A stretch of 64,000 bases of DNA from Phototrophicus methaneseepsis (GTDB lineage Bacteria > Chloroflexota > Anaerolineae > Aggregatilineales > Phototrophicaceae), in contig NZ_CP062983.1 of the NCBI RefSeq assembly GCF_015500095.1, positions 1,488,001 to 1,552,000 on the forward strand. Direction: 5' to 3'. Numbering within the stretch: the stretch's first letter is position 1; each line of letters begins with the position of its first letter. Both the position numbers and the translations under genes were made by a program. This document shows positions 27,239 through 37,652 of this stretch, piece after piece. Below the pieces are notes generated by a model. The model was not told the DNA's origin. It searched no databases and worked only from the letters and a program-made list of their open reading frames with translations.

Positions 27239-28990
27239 ATGTATCGACATCGAAGGTCGATATTTATCTTGATAACAACCTTATTGACCGCTGCCCTCTT
27301 TGGGACGACAGCCCTAGCGCAGGATGGCATCGTGTGGCAGGGACGTTACTATAATAATGCCAATCTAAATGGCTCCCCTGCTTATACGCGCACAGATAAC
27401 GGCATTAACTTCAATTGGGGCGAAGGCGCGCCCAATGGCCTCAACGCCGATAACTTCTCTGTGCAGTGGGTCACACAGTCTTACATTGAAGCGGGGAATT
27501 ATGTTTTCTCGCTGCGTGCCGATGACTATGCACGCGTGGTCGTTGATGGCAATACTATCATTGACACGTTTGAGACGGGCGAACTTGACGAAGACGTCGA
27601 AGCTGAGCTTTCTCTAACAGCCGATGTGCATACGATTCGTGTTGACTATCAGGAATTGTTTGGTCCTGCGTTTATCTCGTTGAACTGGACGCAAACCGGG
27701 ATTGTGCCCTCACAGCCTGATCTGACGGTCGGCAATTGGACGGCTACCTACTATGACAATGCCTCCTTGCGGGGGAACCCTGTCGTCAGCGTGACGGAAT
27801 CCGCTCCGATGCATTTTTGGGGCAGCAGTGCACCTTATTTAGGTGTGCCTGCGGATAACTTCAGTGCGCGCTGGACGCTCCCTGTTGCAGACCCTGGGAC
27901 GTATGAAGTGAGCGTTGTCGCTGATGATGGTGTGCGTGTCTATATTGATAACACCCTGCTCATTGATGAATGGCATACAGCGACAGGCCAAACATACACC
28001 GAGACGTTTACTGTCGATGCTGAAGCGGTCCGCCGCCTAACGGTTGAATACTATGAAGCTGTGGGCAATGCATCGATTGATTTCAACCTCACACATTTTG
28101 ATGATGTGGGGACGGGGAATTGGTCCGTGCAGTATTATGACAATACGCGCCTGAGCGGCTCGCCTATTTACAGCACTTCAATCAGTTCACCGACGAGTAA
28201 CTGGGGTTCAGGGTCCCCGGCGGCCAGCGTGCCAGCGAATAACTTCAGCGCGCGTTTTGCCTCAACAGCGTATCTGGACGCAGGCGTGCATCGCTTCCAG
28301 GTCCAGGCCGATGACGGTGTTCGCGTGATTGTTGATGGCACGATCGTCATTGATGAATATCATGCTTCGTCGGGTGAGGTCTACCAGGGTGATATCACGC
28401 TGGATGCAGGCTTCCACAACATCGTCGTGGATTACTACGAAGCGGGTGGTCTTGCTTTCTTGAATTACAATCGCTTCCTTGTTGATGGGGGCGGCATTGT
28501 TTCGCCTGTTGTCACCACAGCGACGATTACTGCACCAAGCCTGAACGTCAGGAATGCACCCAGTACGCTCAATGGTGATGTGATCCGCCGTGTTTCTGTC
28601 GGTGAGACGTATGGTGTGGTTGGTCGTACTGTCGATAGTACCTGGTGGCAGATCAACCTGGGCGATAACACAACGGGTTGGGTCTTTGGCCGCTTCGTGG
28701 ATGTCGCTAATCCATCGAGCGTCCCTGCAACGGACCAGGACACACGCCCTGATTTACAACCGACGGGGTATGCTGTCGTTGCAGAGACGAACGTCAATGT
28801 TCGTGCCCAGGCGGCCCAGGGTTCTGCTTTACTGGCTGTGATGAACACGGGCGATACAGCCCAAATCCTGGCGCGCAACGCCAGCGCGACCTGGTGGCTC
28901 GTCAGTTACCAGGGTGTGACAGGTTGGGTCGCTGCGGGGCTGGTATCGGAGCTTTCCGGTATTGATCTGACGCAGATACCCATTGAGTAA
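27239..28990 (+). CDS. Secreted protein with three PA14-like repeats and two SH3b domains
   Basis: A 583-residue exported protein. GGAGG lies 5 nt before the ATG at 27239. A signal peptide ends at about residue 28 (TTALAQ). Three related PA14-like units of about 118 residues span 33-150, 167-284 and 295-412, each with WxxxYYDN near its start and a VVADDGVRVYID-type strand. Two bacterial SH3 domains follow at about 426-488 (LNVRNAPS..WWQINLG..GWVFGRFV) and 511-569 (VNVRAQAA..TWWLVSYQGVTGWV). PA14 and SH3b domains usually bind glycans and cell wall, so a wall-associated carbohydrate-binding role is likely. No catalytic domain is seen. Confidence 0.88.
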   Translation: MYRHRRSIFILITTLLTAALFGTTALAQDGIVWQGRYYNNANLNGSPAYTRTDNGINFNWGEGAPNGLNADNFSVQWVTQSYIEAGNYVFSLRADDYARVVVDGNTIIDTFETGELDEDVEAELSLTADVHTIRVDYQELFGPAFISLNWTQTGIVPSQPDLTVGNWTATYYDNASLRGNPVVSVTESAPMHFWGSSAPYLGVPADNFSARWTLPVADPGTYEVSVVADDGVRVYIDNTLLIDEWHTATGQTYTETFTVDAEAVRRLTVEYYEAVGNASIDFNLTHFDDVGTGNWSVQYYDNTRLSGSPIYSTSISSPTSNWGSGSPAASVPANNFSARFASTAYLDAGVHRFQVQADDGVRVIVDGTIVIDEYHASSGEVYQGDITLDAGFHNIVVDYYEAGGLAFLNYNRFLVDGGGIVSPVVTTATITAPSLNVRNAPSTLNGDVIRRVSVGETYGVVGRTVDSTWWQINLGDNTTGWVFGRFVDVANPSSVPATDQDTRPDLQPTGYAVVAETNVNVRAQAAQGSALLAVMNTGDTAQILARNASATWWLVSYQGVTGWVAAGLVSELSGIDLTQIPIE

Positions 28991-29007
28991 TGATGTAGAT
29001 ATAAAAC

Positions 29008-29041
29008 AAAAAAGCGCGATCCGCAATGGATCGCGCTTTTT
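29008..29041. terminator. Bidirectional terminator
   Basis: AAAAGCGCGATCC (29010-29022) pairs with GGATCGCGCTTTT (29028-29040) and ends both the PA14/SH3b gene and the transaldolase gene. Confidence 0.9.
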
Positions 29042-29061
29042 ATATGTCTATATCGCTTTGC

Positions 29062-30150
29062 TTAGATCGAGGGCTGCACTTGCTTCTGAATCGTGGCGAG
29101 CAATTCATCAAACGGCTTGATGAACTTGTCGACGCCTTCGCGCTGGAGCTGCTCACCCACTTCTAGCAAATTAATGCCATAATCTGTGAGCTTACGAAGC
29201 TGTTCTTCGGCTTCTTCGTAATTCTCGTCCACTGTGCGGGCGACGGTGCCATGGTCAATGAAGGCTTCCAGGGTGCTTGTCGGCATGGTGTTGACGGTAT
29301 CCGGGCCAATCAATGTATCCACGTAAATGGTATCTGGCATGTCCGGGCTTTTGGTGCTGGTGCTGGCCCACAGCGGGCGCTGGACGTGGGCACCGGCGGC
29401 TGCCAATTCTTCCCATGTGTCGCCGCTGAAGATTTCCTGGAAGCGCTTATAAACCTGCTTGGTATTGGCAATGGCGATTTTGCCCTTGAGCTCATCTGCG
29501 CCAACTTCTTCAAGCATCGGCTCTAAAATCACATCCACGCGGCTGACGAAGAATGAAGCCACAGAAGCCACCTTCGAAAGATCGCCGCCTTTGTCCTTAA
29601 ATGCTTTCAGGCCGTCGATATAGGCTGTAGCGACCCTGTTGTAATGATCGAGCGAGAACATCAGCGTGATATTGACATTGATCCCGTCAGAAATCAGGCT
29701 GCGTACAGCTTCGATGCCTTCCGGCGTTGCAGGGATTTTGTACATCACATTGAGGCGATTAACGCGCTCGTGTAAATCCTTGACTTCGTTAATCGTGCCC
29801 TGGGTGTCATAGGCGAGGTGCGGGTTTGCCTCCAGGCTAACGTAGCCATCCAGGCCATTGGTTTCGTCATAGACGCGCTTGAGGTGATCTGCCGCATTCT
29901 GGATGTCTTCCACCGCCAGGGCCTCATAAATGGTCACCGGGTCGTTATTGCCCCGCGCCAGGGCGTTGATCTGTTCGTCATACAGGTCACTCTTGGCGAT
30001 GGCAGCTTCGAAAATACTGGGGTTTGATGTCATACCGCGTAACCCCTGGTCAATCCAGTTATCCAACTCACCGGAATCAAACATATCGCGGCGTAGGTAA
30101 TCTAACCAGATTGCTTGCCCAAGGTCCGCTAAGTCCTGTAACTTCGTCAT
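29062..30150 (-). CDS. tal: Transaldolase
   Basis: A 363-residue enzyme of the non-oxidative pentose phosphate pathway, transferring a dihydroxyacetone unit between sugar phosphates. The Schiff-base lysine is Lys138 in MYKIPATPEG. Other family blocks are GLRGMTSNPSIFEAAIAKS and YVSLEANPHLAYDT. Its length matches the actinobacterial/Chloroflexi long form. The start is the ATG at 30148-30150 (MTKLQDLADLG) with AGGAG 10 nt upstream; upstream in-frame extension lacks family sequence. It is a single gene with its own terminator. Confidence 0.93.
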   Translation of the reverse strand: MTKLQDLADLGQAIWLDYLRRDMFDSGELDNWIDQGLRGMTSNPSIFEAAIAKSDLYDEQINALARGNNDPVTIYEALAVEDIQNAADHLKRVYDETNGLDGYVSLEANPHLAYDTQGTINEVKDLHERVNRLNVMYKIPATPEGIEAVRSLISDGINVNITLMFSLDHYNRVATAYIDGLKAFKDKGGDLSKVASVASFFVSRVDVILEPMLEEVGADELKGKIAIANTKQVYKRFQEIFSGDTWEELAAAGAHVQRPLWASTSTKSPDMPDTIYVDTLIGPDTVNTMPTSTLEAFIDHGTVARTVDENYEEAEEQLRKLTDYGINLLEVGEQLQREGVDKFIKPFDELLATIQKQVQPSI

Positions 30151-30449
30151 GATAATGCGTCTCCTATATGGGTACTTGTTCGGGTTCTTGTGTATGGATA
30201 CTTGCAGGTTGCTTAAAAAATCAACGGTTTTTGACAGCCTATGCTGTGCATCTGGCACCACATGGCTGATGATCAGCCGTACTATGTGTGGGGCGCTCGG
30301 TAGGATCCGTGCGTCTACTTTCATTAAACCACAAGCGACCTCGCTGCTCACAGCGATCTACACGAATGTTAACGTTGCTGGCCGATTATTATCGAAATTC
30401 TTATATCGCCACCCGATGCCGTAAAGTCGATCAGGTAGTTCACAGGCTT

Positions 30450-31637
30450 TTAGACGCCAATGTCAAAGCCGTACTTGTTCATATCAACCAGTAGCCCCTG
30501 CAAAAATTGGTGCGTTGCGCCGATGGCTGCCGCATTTGGCGAGGAGAGAAATGCCGGCTGTATCAGCAGGTAATTTGAGATGAGCGATGGTAAATACTGG
30601 CGAATTTCTGCTTCTAGCTTGCGGTAGCTGTTGGCGGGCATGGTGCTGAGTACGCCGCCAAGCACGAGTGTATCGGGTTGGATGAGGTGGATTAGGTTGG
30701 CGGCAACGATGCCGATGACGCGGTTCACAATACCCAGCACCGTCACACAAACGGGCAGGTCCTGCTCCGCAAAGATACGTTCCACCCGCTGCCGCGGATT
30801 CGTTTCTTCCAGAATAGAGGCATAGGCGCGCTGGTCAGCTTGGCTGAGCTGGCTGATTTCACCATCGAATAACTTATTGATGTTATGGATCGTCAGGCTG
30901 CTATTGACGATTTCCGGCGGTAGATAATCGTGTACAGCCAGCAACCTGGTCGAAATAATCCCGACATTGCCAAACGGCCCTGTATAGATGCTGCCATTCA
31001 AGACGATGCTGGCCTTAATGCCTTCATCCAGGCCCAGATAGATGAGGTTCTTATCAATAGGGCGGTTGGCTGAGCGTATCTCCGCGATTGCCATGGCATC
31101 GACATCGTTTGTGATCTTCGTTGGCAGGCCGACGGCGGCTTGTAAGCGGCTGCATATCGGGAAGTTGCGCCACCCTTCTACGCGCCCGACGGAAATGATG
31201 TCGCCAGATACGGGGTCCGTATAGCCAGGGGCAGCAATGCCAATCCCCAGCAGTTCGCGTTCCGGGTGTTCCCGGCGCAGCAGTGCAATCGTCTCTACGA
31301 TGATGTCGATAACCTGGTTGGGGGTGGGCACTTCTTCCTGGATGATAGCTTGCTCTTGCAGCACGTCCCCATTGAGGTCTGCCACGATGAGGCGCATCCC
31401 CGGTAGCTGGAGATGCACGCCAATGATCGCGTAGAAATGGTTATCAAGGCCAAAGAGCATTGCAGGGCGTCCGCCTGTGGTTTCTGCCTGGCCGACAACC
31501 TGCACCCAGTTCTTCTCAGTTAGCTCCTGTACAGCTTTCCTGAGCGTCGGCAGGCTAACCTCTGTTTTGTTCAGCAGGTCCGCCAGCGACATGGGCGTAT
31601 TCGAGAGTGATTTGATGATCGATGTATGTGTCTGCAT
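30450..31637 (-). CDS. ROK-family regulator lacking the zinc and ExGH motifs
   Basis: A 395-residue protein with an N-terminal winged helix (MSLADLLNKTEVSLPTLRKAVQEL) joined to a ROK sugar-kinase-like fold (LLGIGIAAPGYTDPVSGDII, KITNDVDAMAIAEI). The position that normally carries the GEIGH and CxCGxxGC elements reads GPFGNVGIISTRLLAVHDYL, so the zinc ligands and the catalytic His are missing. It is therefore most likely a pure transcription factor rather than a kinase. It is divergent from the module B operon and is the natural candidate to control it. Confidence 0.85.
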   Translation of the reverse strand: MQTHTSIIKSLSNTPMSLADLLNKTEVSLPTLRKAVQELTEKNWVQVVGQAETTGGRPAMLFGLDNHFYAIIGVHLQLPGMRLIVADLNGDVLQEQAIIQEEVPTPNQVIDIIVETIALLRREHPERELLGIGIAAPGYTDPVSGDIISVGRVEGWRNFPICSRLQAAVGLPTKITNDVDAMAIAEIRSANRPIDKNLIYLGLDEGIKASIVLNGSIYTGPFGNVGIISTRLLAVHDYLPPEIVNSSLTIHNINKLFDGEISQLSQADQRAYASILEETNPRQRVERIFAEQDLPVCVTVLGIVNRVIGIVAANLIHLIQPDTLVLGGVLSTMPANSYRKLEAEIRQYLPSLISNYLLIQPAFLSSPNAAAIGATHQFLQGLLVDMNKYGFDIGV

Positions 31638-32046
31638 AGCTCACTTTGCAAATCTCTTTTGCAAAAATTTTTATAAAAGGTATACTAAAACAAAATTCTT
31701 TAGAAGGGAAACGGAAATTTCAAAATCAGTCTTGAGCGCAGGACGCCAATAGCAGCCCGAAAACAACGACCGTCTCATCAAGCAAAGCTCAAACAAAAAT
31801 CATGAACGAATAGTGCAGGGTCTAAAGGGTCTAAGTAGAAGCCAGCAAACATCGCTAGGCAAGTATTGATGGGCAAGCATCGCCCAGAAAGCATACCAAA
31901 CGACCCCGTAGCGATCAACGATGGTGTTAGGCGGACTTACTACGGAGCGTAAACATCGCAACAAATAAATGGCTTTGTGCAACACCTTAGACCTGAGAAG
32001 CTAGACCGAACAAAAGTTTAAACAGTTTTTTTCAGAACGGACGATT
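31638..32046. promoter_or_regulatory. Divergent promoter region with paired TTTGCAAA-type sites
   Basis: TTTGCAAA (31645-31652) and TTTTGCAAAA (31657-31666) are two palindromes 13 bp apart centre to centre, directly upstream of the ROK start. They are good candidates for its operator. The rest of this 409-bp stretch up to the DUF3604-like gene shows no ORF with a ribosome site and no RNA I recognise. Confidence 0.5.
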
Positions 32047-33570
32047 ATGACAGCACAATCCCGACCGGTGGCGTATCAAGCCTTTGGCTTATTTTATGGT
32101 GATATCCATAACCATTGTAATATGAGCTACGGTCACGGCCCCCTTGAGGATGCTTTGAGAAATGCCCGCCTGCAACTGGATTTCGTCAGTGTGACGATCC
32201 ATGCGGCGTGGCCGGACCTCCCCACAGATGATCCAGAGTTGGGATACCTGGTAGATTATCATAAAGAGGGCTTCCAGAAAGCGCTGAACAACTGGTCCCG
32301 CTACCAGGAAATCACCGAAGCGAACAACGAAGAAGGTCAGTTCGTCACGTTTCCCAGCTTTGAGTGGCATTCTATGAAATACGGCGACCACTGCATCTAC
32401 TATAAAGATACTCACAGCGGCCATATCATCGACGCGCCCGATCTGGAATCCCTGCGCGACTCACTGCGCCAACTGGACGTAGCCTCTTTCGCTATCCCAC
32501 ACCATATTGGTTACAAAGCGGGTTATCGGGGTATCAATTGGGACGCCTTCACGGATGAGATTTCCCCTGTTGTTGAGATTTTTTCGTTTCATGGCTCGTC
32601 GGAGAGCAGCACAGGGCCTTATCCGTATCTTCATTCAATGGGGCCTCGCAACTATCGCAGCACAGCTCAATACGGTTGGTCAGCGGATAACCTTTTTGGC
32701 GTCATCGGCTCTACCGATCACCACAATGCCCATCCGGGTGCTTATGGTTATGGGCGGCTTGCCGTCTGGGCCGATGCCCTGACGCGCGATGGCATCTGGG
32801 ATGCGATCCGCAATCGCCGCACCTATGCCCTGACAGGTGATCGTATCGACCTGGCCTTTGCCCTTAATGATCATATGATGGGCGATGTGGCCCCCGCAGC
32901 CGATGAACGTACCATCCAGGTGAACGTTGTCGGCGGTGATTCGATTGATTATGTCGAAGTGCTGCGTAACAACGAAATCATTCACCGCCAGGATGTCTTC
33001 CCCCAATCCCAGACTACAGGTCGTTATAAAGTCTGTATCGAAATGGGCTGGGGTGAGCGCGATACATATACCGATTGGGATGTGACGCTTTCCGTCGCTG
33101 AAGGGCAAATCATCAGCGTAGAACCGCGTTTCCGTGGGATTGGCCCCACCGAACAAGATGCTGAAGGCCCTTTTGCCTTCTCTGAATGGGCGCAGCAAAC
33201 GCCTGAGACGGTCTGCCTTAAGACGCGCACCTGGAAGAATGAATCCTTACATACCGCTAATACAGAATCCATCTGCCTTGAGATTGAAGGCAGCAGCGAA
33301 ACGCACATCACGGCTCAGGTCAATGGTGTGCCGTATCAGCTATCCCTTGCGGACCTGATGCAGGGCGCGCAGACGTTTTATTTCGGTGGCTTCGTCTCTC
33401 CGTCGATCTGCTTTCATCGTGCCATCCCGCAAAGCGAATATAGCACTCAGTTCGAGTTAAACGACGTTCATAAGGACGCCCCAGGCCGTGATTGGTACAC
33501 GGTGCGCGTCCGCCAACGGAATAATCAGTGGGCCTGGAGTTCCCCAATCTGGGTTGAACCCGCCCAATAA
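32047..33570 (+). CDS. PHP/DUF3604-like metal-dependent hydrolase
   Basis: A 507-residue cytoplasmic protein without a signal peptide. The N-terminal half has the metal-site pattern of PHP-type phosphoesterases and DUF3604 proteins: GDIHNHC (residues 18-24), FPSFEWH, IPHHIGY and IGSTDHHNAHPG. The second half is beta-rich and unassigned. It is the first gene of module B, divergent from the ROK regulator, and precedes the binding protein by 163 bp. A role in breaking down the imported sugar is likely from context, but no reaction can be assigned. Only a weak ribosome site precedes the ATG. Confidence 0.7.
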   Translation: MTAQSRPVAYQAFGLFYGDIHNHCNMSYGHGPLEDALRNARLQLDFVSVTIHAAWPDLPTDDPELGYLVDYHKEGFQKALNNWSRYQEITEANNEEGQFVTFPSFEWHSMKYGDHCIYYKDTHSGHIIDAPDLESLRDSLRQLDVASFAIPHHIGYKAGYRGINWDAFTDEISPVVEIFSFHGSSESSTGPYPYLHSMGPRNYRSTAQYGWSADNLFGVIGSTDHHNAHPGAYGYGRLAVWADALTRDGIWDAIRNRRTYALTGDRIDLAFALNDHMMGDVAPAADERTIQVNVVGGDSIDYVEVLRNNEIIHRQDVFPQSQTTGRYKVCIEMGWGERDTYTDWDVTLSVAEGQIISVEPRFRGIGPTEQDAEGPFAFSEWAQQTPETVCLKTRTWKNESLHTANTESICLEIEGSSETHITAQVNGVPYQLSLADLMQGAQTFYFGGFVSPSICFHRAIPQSEYSTQFELNDVHKDAPGRDWYTVRVRQRNNQWAWSSPIWVEPAQ

Positions 33571-33587
33571 AGGTGTTTTTCATACGA

Positions 33588-33618
33588 CCCGGCCAGTATA
33601 GGCCCGTCGTTTATGAAA
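33588..33618 (+). promoter_or_regulatory. Imperfect intercistronic hairpin upstream of the module B binding-protein gene
   Basis: Interrupted arms TTTCAT, CGAC, GGCC pair with GGCC, GTCG, ATGAAA over 31 bp. No T-run follows, so attenuation or RNA processing is more likely than full termination. Confidence 0.45.
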
Positions 33619-33733
33619 TGATTGATCGGCCATAGTTTGAGAGGAGCCTTCTCTGATCAGAAAGAGCAATCTTACCGATTCGTACAGCACGTTCTTAAAA
33701 GTTCGTAATTTAGTTTTAGTAAAGGATGTCCAC

Positions 33734-35023
<1,290 letters not shown>

Positions 35024-35100
35024 CTCGCTATCCATCGCATCATCTGAGCAAAACAGGTCGTAGGCGTGGCATGACGCGATGACCTAGTTCAAGGTAGTGT

Positions 35101-35131
35101 ATGGGTCTGACAAGTTTTTTGTCGGACCCAT
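35101..35131 (+). promoter_or_regulatory. Hairpin after the module B binding-protein gene
   Basis: ATGGGTCTGAC (35101-35111) pairs with GTCGGACCCAT (35121-35131) with one mismatch. The T-run is in the loop, not after the stem, so it probably stabilises the upstream message or partly reduces permease expression. Confidence 0.55.
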
Positions 35132-35193
35132 CACAATCCTGGTTAGCAAAACCCGGCTAATGAGGATATGAAACGATCAGTTTAGGAGCCACT

Positions 35194-36777
35194 ATGGAAT
35201 CTGCACGGGGACAGACCAATTCAGAAAGTCGGTATCAATCTACGGCTCTTTTTTACAGCATTCTTTTTATACTGATTGGCGTTGCCATACTTATTGTATT
35301 TGCCTTGACTGTCGCGAATCATCCGGCGATCCAATCCATCCTGAATTGGCAGCCCACAGAAGAATCACCACAGCAACCTTCGCTGATTCTGGCTTTTCTG
35401 GATCGATTTGGCATCGTGCTGCCCCTGCTCATCATTGGCCTGGGGACGATATATATTTCAATCGGGGCGCGGCTGCGCTCTCGGCAGATTGGCGCTGCGA
35501 AGTGGGCCCAGATCGTGCTGATGTGGTCTAGCATTGGCGCGGCGATCCTGGCGATTTTAAACAGCATCAACCTGATCCAGACGATCCTGGCACGGGATGG
35601 CACCGGTTTCACACTCTCTGAGGCGCTGCCTGTTCTTTTTCTGATTGGCTTAGCCGTCCTATTGTTCATCGGCTTTATGATGATCAGCCGCATATTGGAT
35701 ACCGTCTTTGCCGGGAACGAAGCCCTGCTGAACTCAGAGACACGCTTTGCATGGAACCTGCTTATTCCGACGCTGCTGATTGTGATTATGGTTGCGGCGC
35801 GCCCCCTGGAGCAGACTTTCATCCGTAGCCTGACGGATAAGCGCTTTGCTGGGCGAGAGGTGCCGAACTTCGTCGGTTTAGATAATTATGCAAATCTACT
35901 CGGCATCCGCTTTGATACCGTCCCCTGCCGTATTGATGACGAAACGGGCGGCTGTGTCGTCCGGGACGATGGTTCAATCCGCTGGGAATCCATCGACCGC
36001 ACCTTATTAGAAGACGGCTATCGGACCCTCAGCAATATTCCACTCCCTGGTGGGGAGGTCGCCCAATCACTAGCCATTAGCGGCCTGGACCGTGATTTCT
36101 TACAGGGCATCCGTACGACGCTCGTCTTTACGCTTTTTTCCGTCTCTCTGGAACTCATCATCGGCCTTTCTATGGCGATGATTGTCAACTCAGATTTTCG
36201 TGGACGAGGTTTTATGCGAGCGGTGATGCTGGTCCCCTGGGCGATCCCAACTGTGATTTCTGCAAGGTTATGGGAATTGATGCTCAAAGATACGAGCGCG
36301 GGTATCGTCAACAAAGTACTGATGGACTTACACGTCATTTCAATGCCGCAGGCGTGGCTTTCCGATCCATCTTTGCAGATTCCGGCGGCGATTATGGTCG
36401 ATGTCTGGAAGACGGCCCCTTTTATGGCGCTCCTGCTGCTGGCTGGCTTGCAGACGATCCCCAAAGATTTGTATGAAGCGGCCTCCGTCGATGGGGCTTC
36501 GCGCGTGCGCACCTTCTTTAACATCACGCTGCCGCTGCTGCGGCCCACGATTGGCGTGGCGCTGGTCTTCCGTACATTGGATGCACTGCGTGTCTTTGAC
36601 CTGTTCAACGTCTTATTCGGGCGTCAGCAGCTTTCAATGGCGACCTATAATTATGAAACGCTCGTCAACAATCAGCAGGATGGCTACGCTTCTGCAGTCA
36701 GTATGATTATTTTCGTGCTGATCTCCATCTTCGCCTTTGTGTACGTCCGCCTGTTGAATGTGGAGACTGATTCATGA
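35194..36777 (+). CDS. CUT1 ABC permease, MalF type with extra N-terminal helices
   Basis: A 527-residue permease. Four additional helices (FYSILFILIGVAILIVFALT; LPLLIIGLGTIYISIG; IVLMWSSIGAAILAIL; VLFLIGLAVLLFIGFMM) precede the usual first MalF helix. A long external loop follows (FVGLDNYANLLGIRFD, with two cysteines), reminiscent of the P2 loop of enterobacterial MalF. The EAA loop is YEAASVDGASRVRTFFNITL. AGGAG lies 7 nt before the ATG. The stop overlaps the next permease start in an ATGA junction. Confidence 0.92.
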   Translation: MESARGQTNSESRYQSTALFYSILFILIGVAILIVFALTVANHPAIQSILNWQPTEESPQQPSLILAFLDRFGIVLPLLIIGLGTIYISIGARLRSRQIGAAKWAQIVLMWSSIGAAILAILNSINLIQTILARDGTGFTLSEALPVLFLIGLAVLLFIGFMMISRILDTVFAGNEALLNSETRFAWNLLIPTLLIVIMVAARPLEQTFIRSLTDKRFAGREVPNFVGLDNYANLLGIRFDTVPCRIDDETGGCVVRDDGSIRWESIDRTLLEDGYRTLSNIPLPGGEVAQSLAISGLDRDFLQGIRTTLVFTLFSVSLELIIGLSMAMIVNSDFRGRGFMRAVMLVPWAIPTVISARLWELMLKDTSAGIVNKVLMDLHVISMPQAWLSDPSLQIPAAIMVDVWKTAPFMALLLLAGLQTIPKDLYEAASVDGASRVRTFFNITLPLLRPTIGVALVFRTLDALRVFDLFNVLFGRQQLSMATYNYETLVNNQQDGYASAVSMIIFVLISIFAFVYVRLLNVETDS

Positions 36778-37616
36778 ATACGCTCATCAAGTTACTCAAA
36801 CGTCTGCCTCTCTATCTCCTGATCGGGCTGGTTGCCTTATATGCGTTGTTCCCGTTTTACTGGGCCTTGAATACCTCCTTTAAATCAGAGAGTGAGATGT
36901 TCGAGAGTGCGACCTATTTGCCAGAAAATCCCACGCTCAAGAATTATGAGTATGTCTTCCGCGATGGCACCTTTTTGCTGGCGCTGCGCAACTCAGCCAT
37001 TGTTTCCAGCGCGGTATCCATCCTCTCGCTGACGGTCGGCTCTTTTGCTGCGTACGCATTGGGGCGGTTGCGCTTTAAAGGGCGGACTATCATTCTCTAT
37101 ATCGTCCTTTCGATGACGATGTTCCCGTCAATCTCGGTGCTTTCCGGCTTATATACGATTGTGCGGGAGTTTGGTGTCTTTGGGACGCCATTGGCGCTCA
37201 TCATAACTTATCCGATCTTCACGCTGCCGTTTACGGTCTGGGTGCTGACGAGCTTCTTCAGGGGGCTCCCTGCTGAAATCGAACAGGCCGCGATTGTCGA
37301 TGGGGCGACACCATTCCAGACGTTCCGCATGATCTTGCTGCCGTTGACGGCCCCAGCCCTGGTGACGACGGGCCTGCTCTCCTTCGTGCAATCCTGGAAT
37401 GAGTATCTGTTTGCGCTTAACTTTACGATTACGGAGCCTTCCGCACAGACGGTCCCGGTCGCGATTGCGCAGTTTAGCGGTAAAGTCGCCCGGCAGGAGC
37501 CGATTGCGGAGATTATGGCGGCGGCGATGATCGTCACGATCCCACTGGTGATCCTCGTGCTGATCTTCCAGAATCGCATTGTTGCTGGCCTGACAGCGGG
37601 TGCCGTAAAGGGTTAG
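36774..37616 (+). CDS. CUT1 ABC permease, MalG type, module B
   Basis: A 280-residue permease with six helices, of ordinary family size. The docking loop is EQAAIVDGATPFQTFRMILL. It begins inside the stop of the larger permease gene (ATGA overlap), so the two subunits are made together. The sulfatase gene follows 36 bp downstream. Its ATPase must come from elsewhere because none is encoded in this operon. Confidence 0.94.
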   Translation: MNTLIKLLKRLPLYLLIGLVALYALFPFYWALNTSFKSESEMFESATYLPENPTLKNYEYVFRDGTFLLALRNSAIVSSAVSILSLTVGSFAAYALGRLRFKGRTIILYIVLSMTMFPSISVLSGLYTIVREFGVFGTPLALIITYPIFTLPFTVWVLTSFFRGLPAEIEQAAIVDGATPFQTFRMILLPLTAPALVTTGLLSFVQSWNEYLFALNFTITEPSAQTVPVAIAQFSGKVARQEPIAEIMAAAMIVTIPLVILVLIFQNRIVAGLTAGAVKG

Positions 37617-37652
37617 TGCGTTTTCACTGTTTAATAAAGGACTCGATTGCCT

